Source: an uncultured Lachnospiraceae bacterium
Lineage (GTDB): Bacteria > Bacillota > Clostridia > Lachnospirales > Lachnospiraceae
Direction of reading: 5' to 3'
Length of the DNA: 49,386 bases
NCBI GenBank assembly: GCA_946628415.1
Contig: CAMOWK010000016.1
Coordinates: 1 to 49,386, forward strand
Within the stretch, counting starts at the first letter, position 1. Each line of letters begins with the position of its first letter. This document shows, piece by piece, positions 44,463 through 49,386 of this stretch. A model generated the notes under the pieces. The model saw only the letters and a list, made by a program, of their open reading frames with translations, searched no databases and had not been told where the DNA came from. The position numbers and the translations under genes are program-made.

Positions 44463-47400
44463 TTACTCTGCTTCAGTAGGAGCCTCATCTTCTTCTGTTA
44501 CTACATCATCAGCATCATCATCGGAAGAAGTAAGAACATTTTCCTTCATGAACTCCTCATCGAGAAGAACATCATCAGATTCTTCATAGTCATAGTCCTC
44601 ATATTCCGGTACATCATTCAGGAATTCGGAATCAAGAGCTACCGAACGATATCTCTTCATACCTGTACCTGCAGGAATAAGTTTACCGATAAGGACATTT
44701 TCCTTAAGACCGATAAGCGGATCAATCTTACCCTTGATAGCTGCATCAGTAAGAACTCTTGTTGTCTCCTGGAATGAAGCGGCTGAGAGGAAGCTGTTTG
44801 TTGCAAGAGATGCTTTTGTGATACCGAGCATAATTCTCTTACCTTCCGCAGGCTTCTTACCTTCTTCAACCAGATATTCGTTAAGTTCTTCGAACTCAAG
44901 GATATCAACGAGTGTTCCCGGAAGATAATCCGAATCACCACTGTCTTCAATCCTTACTTTCTTGAGCATCTGACGAACTATTATCTCTATATGCTTATCA
45001 TTGATCTCAACACCCTGAAGTCTGTAAACACGCTGAACTTCACGAAGCATGTAGTTCTGAACAGCCTCGATACCCTTGATCTTAAGAATATCATGAGGAT
45101 TAACTGAACCTTCTGTAAGCTCATCACCTGCCTCAACAATCTGTCCATCATAAACCTTGATACGTGAACCGTATGGAATAAGGTATGCTTTGCTTACTGC
45201 AGTTTCATCATCAGTGATTACTACCTCTCTCTTCTTCTTTGTGTCTCTTATCTCAACTTTACCGCCAAATTCAGCGATAATAGCAAGTCCCTTAGGCTTA
45301 CGGGCTTCAAAAAGTTCCTCGACTCTAGGAAGACCCTGTGTGATATCGCCACCGGCAACACCACCTGTATGGAAAGTACGCATTGTAAGCTGTGTACCAG
45401 GCTCACCGATTGACTGAGCTGCTATGATTCCGACAGTCTCACCTACCTGAACTGCCTGACCTGTTGCCATGTTAGCGCCGTAGCACTTAGCACAAACACC
45501 AAGATGACATTTACATGTAAGTATCGATCTGATACGAAGCTTGGCATCACGTCTTACCTTGCCTGTCTCAGCATCCATAAATGGAACGCCATTTTCATCA
45601 ACGCCCTGTTTTACTATAAGCTCAGCTCTCTTTGGTGTAACCATATGATTCTTCTTAACAAGCATTACACCGTTCTTATCAAATACAGAATCAGCAATGT
45701 ATCTTCCTGTAATACGCTCCTGGAAGCCTTCGATAGTCTCATCACCTTCCATAAAGCTTGATACGTAGATACCCGGCTTTTCATCCTGATCTATACAGCA
45801 GTCTGTCTCACGAATAATAAGCTCCTGTGAAACGTCTACAAGACGTCTTGTAAGGTAACCCGAGTCTGCCGTTCTAAGAGCCGTATCGGAAAGACCTTTA
45901 CGTGCACCGTGAGCAGAAATGAAATACTCAAGAACATCAAGACCTTCACGGAAGTTCGACTTAATTGGAAGTTCGATAGTACGACCTGTCGTATCTGCCA
46001 TAAGTCCACGCATACCGGTAAGCTGTTTGATCTGCTGATCGGAACCACGGGCTCCGGAATCTGCCATCATGTATATATTGTTATACTTATCAAGTCCGTC
46101 AAGAAGCGACTTGGTGAGCTTCTTATCAGCATTCTCCCAAACCTTTATGGAAGACTGATATCTTTCTTCTTCAGTAAGCTGACCCATACCGTAAAGATCT
46201 GATATGTTATCAACAACATCCTGAGCTTCTGAAAGTATAGCCTCTTTTTCATCAGGTACAGTCATATCTGCGATAGAAACCGTGATACCACTGAGTGTAG
46301 AATACTTATAACCTGTTGCTTTTATATCATCCAGAACTTCTGCTGTCTTAGTAGCGCCGTGGATATTGATACATTTATCAAGTATCTTTTTAAGGTATTT
46401 CTTGCCAACATGGAAATTGATTTCAGGTATCAAAGCTTCCTTAGGATCACTTCTGTCTACAAAACCAAGATCCTGCGGAATTACTTCGTTGAAAATAAGT
46501 TTACCAAGTGTTGTAGCAACAAAACCGCTTATCTCTTTTCCATCAGGAAGAACAGCTTTTCTTCTTACATAAATCTTCTGCTGAAGAGTTATCTCATCAT
46601 TTTCATATGCAAGAATTGCACGGCTTATATCTTTATATGTACGACCTATAAGGTCAATAGCCTCACTGTAGATATCCTTAAAGAATATCTCCTTACCATC
46701 CTTGGACTGTTTCTTTATAACCTTAATCTTAACTATGTCATACTCGGATATCTTACCGCTTACAACATCATTCTTAACTGCCTCAAGGTTAGCTGCTTCA
46801 TTTTCTTCGCTATAGTATTTAACTATATCATCATCGGTAGCTGATATCTCCTTGAACTTATCATTTGTAAGATAGTAGATACCAAGTACCATATCCTGTG
46901 AAGGAACCGAAACAACACCACCGTCCGAAGGCTTAAGCAGGTTGTTAGGTGAAAGAAGCAGGAATCTGCATTCTGCCTGTGCCTCAACCGAAAGCGGAAG
47001 ATGTACAGCCATCTGGTCACCGTCGAAGTCGGCATTAAATGCTGTACATACGAGCGGATGAAGCTTTATCGCCTTACCTTCAACAAGTATCGGTTCAAAG
47101 GCCTGAATTGAAAGTCTGTGAAGTGTGGGGGCACGGTTAAGCATAACAGGATGCTCTTTAATAACATCCTCTAAGATATCCCATACCTTTGGCTCAAGTC
47201 TCTCAACCATCTTCTTAGCAGCCTTGACATTGTTGGCAAGGCCCTTTGATGTAAGTTCCTTCATAACAAATGGCTTGAAAAGTTCTATTGCCATCTCTTT
47301 AGGAAGACCACACTGATAAATCTTAAGTTCAGGTCCTACAACGATAACCGAACGTCCCGAATAGTCAACACGCTTACCAAGAAGGTTCTGACGGAAACGT

Positions 47401-48401
47401 CCCTGCTTACCTTTAAGCATATCTGTAAGTGACTTAAGTGCTCTGTTACCGGGGCCTGTTACGGCACGTCCTCTTCTTCCGTTATCTATAAGCGCATCAA
47501 CAGCTTCCTGAAGCATACGCTTTTCATTTCTGACAATTATCTCCGGTGCTGAAAGCTCCTTCAGTCTACCAAGACGATTGTTTCTGTTAATTATTCTTCT
47601 GTAAAGATCGTTAAGATCTGAAGTAGCAAATCTGCCACCGTCAAGCTGTACCATCGGACGAAGATCCGGTGGAATAACAGGTATAACATCAAGTATCATC
47701 CATTCAGGCTTATTGTCTGAATTCTTGAATGCTTCAACAACCTCAAGTTTCTTTATGATCTTAGTCTTCTTCTGACCTGTTGATTCAATAAGTTCTTCTC
47801 TGAGTGCCTTAGCTTCAGCATCAATATCAATATTCTGAAGAAGTTCTTTTACAGCTTCAGCTCCCATTCCTACACGAAATGCATCGTAGCCAAATTCCTG
47901 AACTTTTTCCTGATACTCTGTTTCTGTAAGAACCTGCTTATACTGAAGATCTGTCTCACCGGCATCAAGAACTATATATGATGCAAAGTAAAGTACTCTT
48001 TCAAGTATCTTCGGTGAAAGATCAAGTAAAAGTCCCATACGGCTTGGGATGCCTTTGAAGTACCATATATGGGATACCGGAGCTGCAAGCTCTATATGTC
48101 CCATACGTTCACGTCTTACTGATGACTTTGTTACTTCAACGCCGCATCTGTCGCAGACGATACCCTTAAAACGTATCTTCTTATACTTACCGCAGTGACA
48201 CTCCCAATCCTTTGTAGGTCCGAATATCTTCTCACAGAAGAGTCCGTCCTTCTCAGGTTTAAGAGTTCTGTAGTTGATAGTCTCAGGCTTCTTTACTTCA
48301 CCAAAAGACCACTCTCTGATCTTGTCAGGAGATGCAAGTCCAATTTTGATCGCGTCAAAATTGATTGGCTGTTCCTGTTCTACATTCTCATTTATTGCCA
48401 T
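44463..48401 (-). CDS. rpoC: DNA-directed RNA polymerase subunit beta'
   Basis: Catalytic subunit of RNA polymerase, 1312 residues. The N-terminal zinc site is [10 protein letters not shown]...CDRCG (about 67-88), the active-site Mg motif NADFDGDQM is near 454-462, and the second zinc site [13 protein letters not shown] lies late in the chain. The trigger-loop region contains [16 protein letters not shown]. It ends in a tail of about 50 residues dominated by Asp and Glu ([15 protein letters not shown], then [15 protein letters not shown]). The ATG has GGGAG 9 bases upstream. It starts 20 bases after rpoB. No L7Ae-like gene lies between rpoC and rpsL, unlike in Bacillus. Confidence 0.99.
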   Translation of the reverse strand: MAINENVEQEQPINFDAIKIGLASPDKIREWSFGEVKKPETINYRTLKPEKDGLFCEKIFGPTKDWECHCGKYKKIRFKGIVCDRCGVEVTKSSVRRERMGHIELAAPVSHIWYFKGIPSRMGLLLDLSPKILERVLYFASYIVLDAGETDLQYKQVLTETEYQEKVQEFGYDAFRVGMGAEAVKELLQNIDIDAEAKALREELIESTGQKKTKIIKKLEVVEAFKNSDNKPEWMILDVIPVIPPDLRPMVQLDGGRFATSDLNDLYRRIINRNNRLGRLKELSAPEIIVRNEKRMLQEAVDALIDNGRRGRAVTGPGNRALKSLTDMLKGKQGRFRQNLLGKRVDYSGRSVIVVGPELKIYQCGLPKEMAIELFKPFVMKELTSKGLANNVKAAKKMVERLEPKVWDILEDVIKEHPVMLNRAPTLHRLSIQAFEPILVEGKAIKLHPLVCTAFNADFDGDQMAVHLPLSVEAQAECRFLLLSPNNLLKPSDGGVVSVPSQDMVLGIYYLTNDKFKEISATDDDIVKYYSEENEAANLEAVKNDVVSGKISEYDIVKIKVIKKQSKDGKEIFFKDIYSEAIDLIGRTYKDISRAILAYENDEITLQQKIYVRRKAVLPDGKEISGFVATTLGKLIFNEVIPQDLGFVDRSDPKEALIPEINFHVGKKYLKKILDKCINIHGATKTAEVLDDIKATGYKYSTLSGITVSIADMTVPDEKEAILSEAQDVVDNISDLYGMGQLTEEERYQSSIKVWENADKKLTKSLLDGLDKYNNIYMMADSGARGSDQQIKQLTGMRGLMADTTGRTIELPIKSNFREGLDVLEYFISAHGARKGLSDTALRTADSGYLTRRLVDVSQELIIRETDCCIDQDEKPGIYVSSFMEGDETIEGFQERITGRYIADSVFDKNGVMLVKKNHMVTPKRAELIVKQGVDENGVPFMDAETGKVRRDAKLRIRSILTCKCHLGVCAKCYGANMATGQAVQVGETVGIIAAQSIGEPGTQLTMRTFHTGGVAGGDITQGLPRVEELFEARKPKGLAIIAEFGGKVEIRDTKKKREVVITDDETAVSKAYLIPYGSRIKVYDGQIVEAGDELTEGSVNPHDILKIKGIEAVQNYMLREVQRVYRLQGVEINDKHIEIIVRQMLKKVRIEDSGDSDYLPGTLVDILEFEELNEYLVEEGKKPAEGKRIMLGITKASLATNSFLSAASFQETTRVLTDAAIKGKIDPLIGLKENVLIGKLIPAGTGMKRYRSVALDSEFLNDVPEYEDYDYEESDDVLLDEEFMKENVLTSSDDDADDVVTEEDEAPTEAE

Positions 48402-48421
48402 TACTCATTTCTCCCTTCATT

Positions 48422-49386
48422 TTAGTATTCATCATCATCGAATTCGTCAGCTTCAAATTCTGATTCATAACCGTAATCATCTGAATCGGAAAGCTCAGTA
48501 AGCTCGCCATCCTCATCTACACCGCTGAATCCCTGAGACTCAAGATCTTCATCATACCTTTCATCTCCCTCAAGGAAGCTTCTGGTATTTCTGTTGTAAT
48601 CTATAGTCTCTGAAAGGTCTACTTCTTCACCGTCATCACGAAGAACTCTTACATCAAGAGCAAGTGACTGGAACTCTTTAAGAAGTACCTTGAATGACTC
48701 AGGTGTTCCCGGCTCAGGAATGTTCTTGCCCTTAATAATAGCTTCGTATGTCTTAACACGTCCTACAACATCATCAGACTTAACTGTAAGTATCTCCTGA
48801 AGTGTTGAAGATGCGCCGTAAGCCTCAAGAGCCCAAACTTCCATTTCTCCGAATCTCTGTCCACCGAACTGAGCCTTACCACCAAGTGGCTGCTGAGTAA
48901 CAAGTGAGTAAGGACCGGTTGAACGAGCATGAATCTTATCATCAACAAGGTGGTGCAGTTTAAGGTAATGCATGAAACCTATCGAGACAGGTGATGGGAA
49001 TTCTTTACCTGTACGTCCGTCACGAAGCGTTACCTTACCTGACTTATTGATAGGCACGCCCTTCCACTCATCTCTGTGAGCCCTGTTCTGATACAGATAA
49101 TCAAGAACTTCAGGTTCAAGATCGTTTTCATACTTAGCCTTGAAATCATCCCACTCTGTATTTACGTAGTCATTAGCCATCTCAAGAGCCTTAGTGATGT
49201 CCTTCTCGTTTGCTCCGTCGAATATAGGTGTTGAAACCTTAAATCCAAGAACTTCGGAAGCAAGTCCGAGGTGAAGCTCAAGTACCTGTCCTATGTTCAT
49301 ACGCGAAGGAACGCCAAGAGGATTAAGAACTATATCAAGCGGACGTCCGTTTGGAAGGAATGGCATATCCTCAACAGGAAGTATAC
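48422..49386 (-). CDS. rpoB: DNA-directed RNA polymerase subunit beta (C-terminal part, cut by window edge)
   Basis: The frame stays open to the window edge at 49386, so only about the last 321 residues are present. Family blocks are [51 protein letters not shown] and [11 protein letters not shown]. The rifampicin-binding region is outside the window. The protein ends in a strongly acidic tail ([22 protein letters not shown]... then DEFDDDEY), parallel to that of RpoC. Confidence 0.98.
   Translation of the reverse strand, partial: ILPVEDMPFLPNGRPLDIVLNPLGVPSRMNIGQVLELHLGLASEVLGFKVSTPIFDGANEKDITKALEMANDYVNTEWDDFKAKYENDLEPEVLDYLYQNRAHRDEWKGVPINKSGKVTLRDGRTGKEFPSPVSIGFMHYLKLHHLVDDKIHARSTGPYSLVTQQPLGGKAQFGGQRFGEMEVWALEAYGASSTLQEILTVKSDDVVGRVKTYEAIIKGKNIPEPGTPESFKVLLKEFQSLALDVRVLRDDGEEVDLSETIDYNRNTRSFLEGDERYDEDLESQGFSGVDEDGELTELSDSDDYGYESEFEADEFDDDEY

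Noticed and set aside
46359..46844. 161-residue open frame on the plus strand opposite rpoC
   Set aside because: Fully inside rpoC, AT-rich composition typical of a reversed coding strand, and no start signals.

Overview
The window reads as chromosomal DNA of a low-to-mid GC anaerobic Firmicute, most likely a member of the Lachnospiraceae (Clostridia). The basis is the str operon order (rpoB-rpoC-rpsL-rpsG-fusA-tuf), a type III glutamine synthetase, a clostripain-family peptidase, the FAD/Fe-S PyrK plus PyrD pair, abundant c-di-GMP proteins and acidic tails on RpoB and RpoC. Genus cannot be fixed from the sequence alone. Every gene I can support lies on the minus strand, so transcription runs from high to low coordinates throughout. 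No gene-free stretch exceeds 300 bases.

Reading in transcription order, 49386-39773 is the str region: the C-terminal part of rpoB (cut by the window edge), rpoC, then a consensus promoter with a hairpin at its expected start site, rpsL, a structured 168-nt spacer, rpsG, fusA (TTG start), a tuf promoter, tuf and two successive terminators. 39501-18370 is a nearly continuous accessory directon. It begins with an EAL phosphodiesterase, a small membrane-associated protein and an aminotransferase. It continues with an acyltransferase-like / zinc-ribbon membrane protein / esterase trio, then a VWA / MoxR-AAA+ / LRR trio. Next come a PAS-GGDEF-GGDEF-EAL protein, a zinc-ribbon/TPM/C-type-lectin membrane protein, a membrane-anchored GH3 enzyme, a membrane-anchored C11 peptidase, a FIST-GGDEF cyclase and a lysophospholipase-like hydrolase, closed by a strong terminator at 18307-18336. 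Many neighbours overlap by 4-8 bases or sit a few bases apart, so translational coupling is likely within the sub-blocks.

18283-11062 holds rlmH, a secreted PIG-L deacetylase gene broken by an in-frame TAA, type III glutamine synthetase with its own promoter and a nested palindrome over the predicted start site, and a class A penicillin-binding protein with an InlB-like repeat and a TEAP-repeat tail. 10974-330 holds a LytTR regulator with a degenerate receiver, pyrF-pyrK-pyrD, a small membrane protein, an M29 aminopeptidase, pyrimidine-nucleoside phosphorylase, a PspA-family protein coupled to pcrA, and a small acidic-tailed membrane protein followed by a terminator. A tRNA-Val/tRNA-Met pair with its own promoter ends the window; tRNA-Met is cut by the edge.

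The most notable points are the nonsense-interrupted deacetylase, the promoter/hairpin arrangements at rpsL and glnN, the MoxR-VWA-LRR module, the acyltransferase-zinc ribbon-esterase module, and the surface-protein block (lectin, GH3, C11) flanked by c-di-GMP genes. Promoters and hairpins were found by eye; no folding or database search was run.
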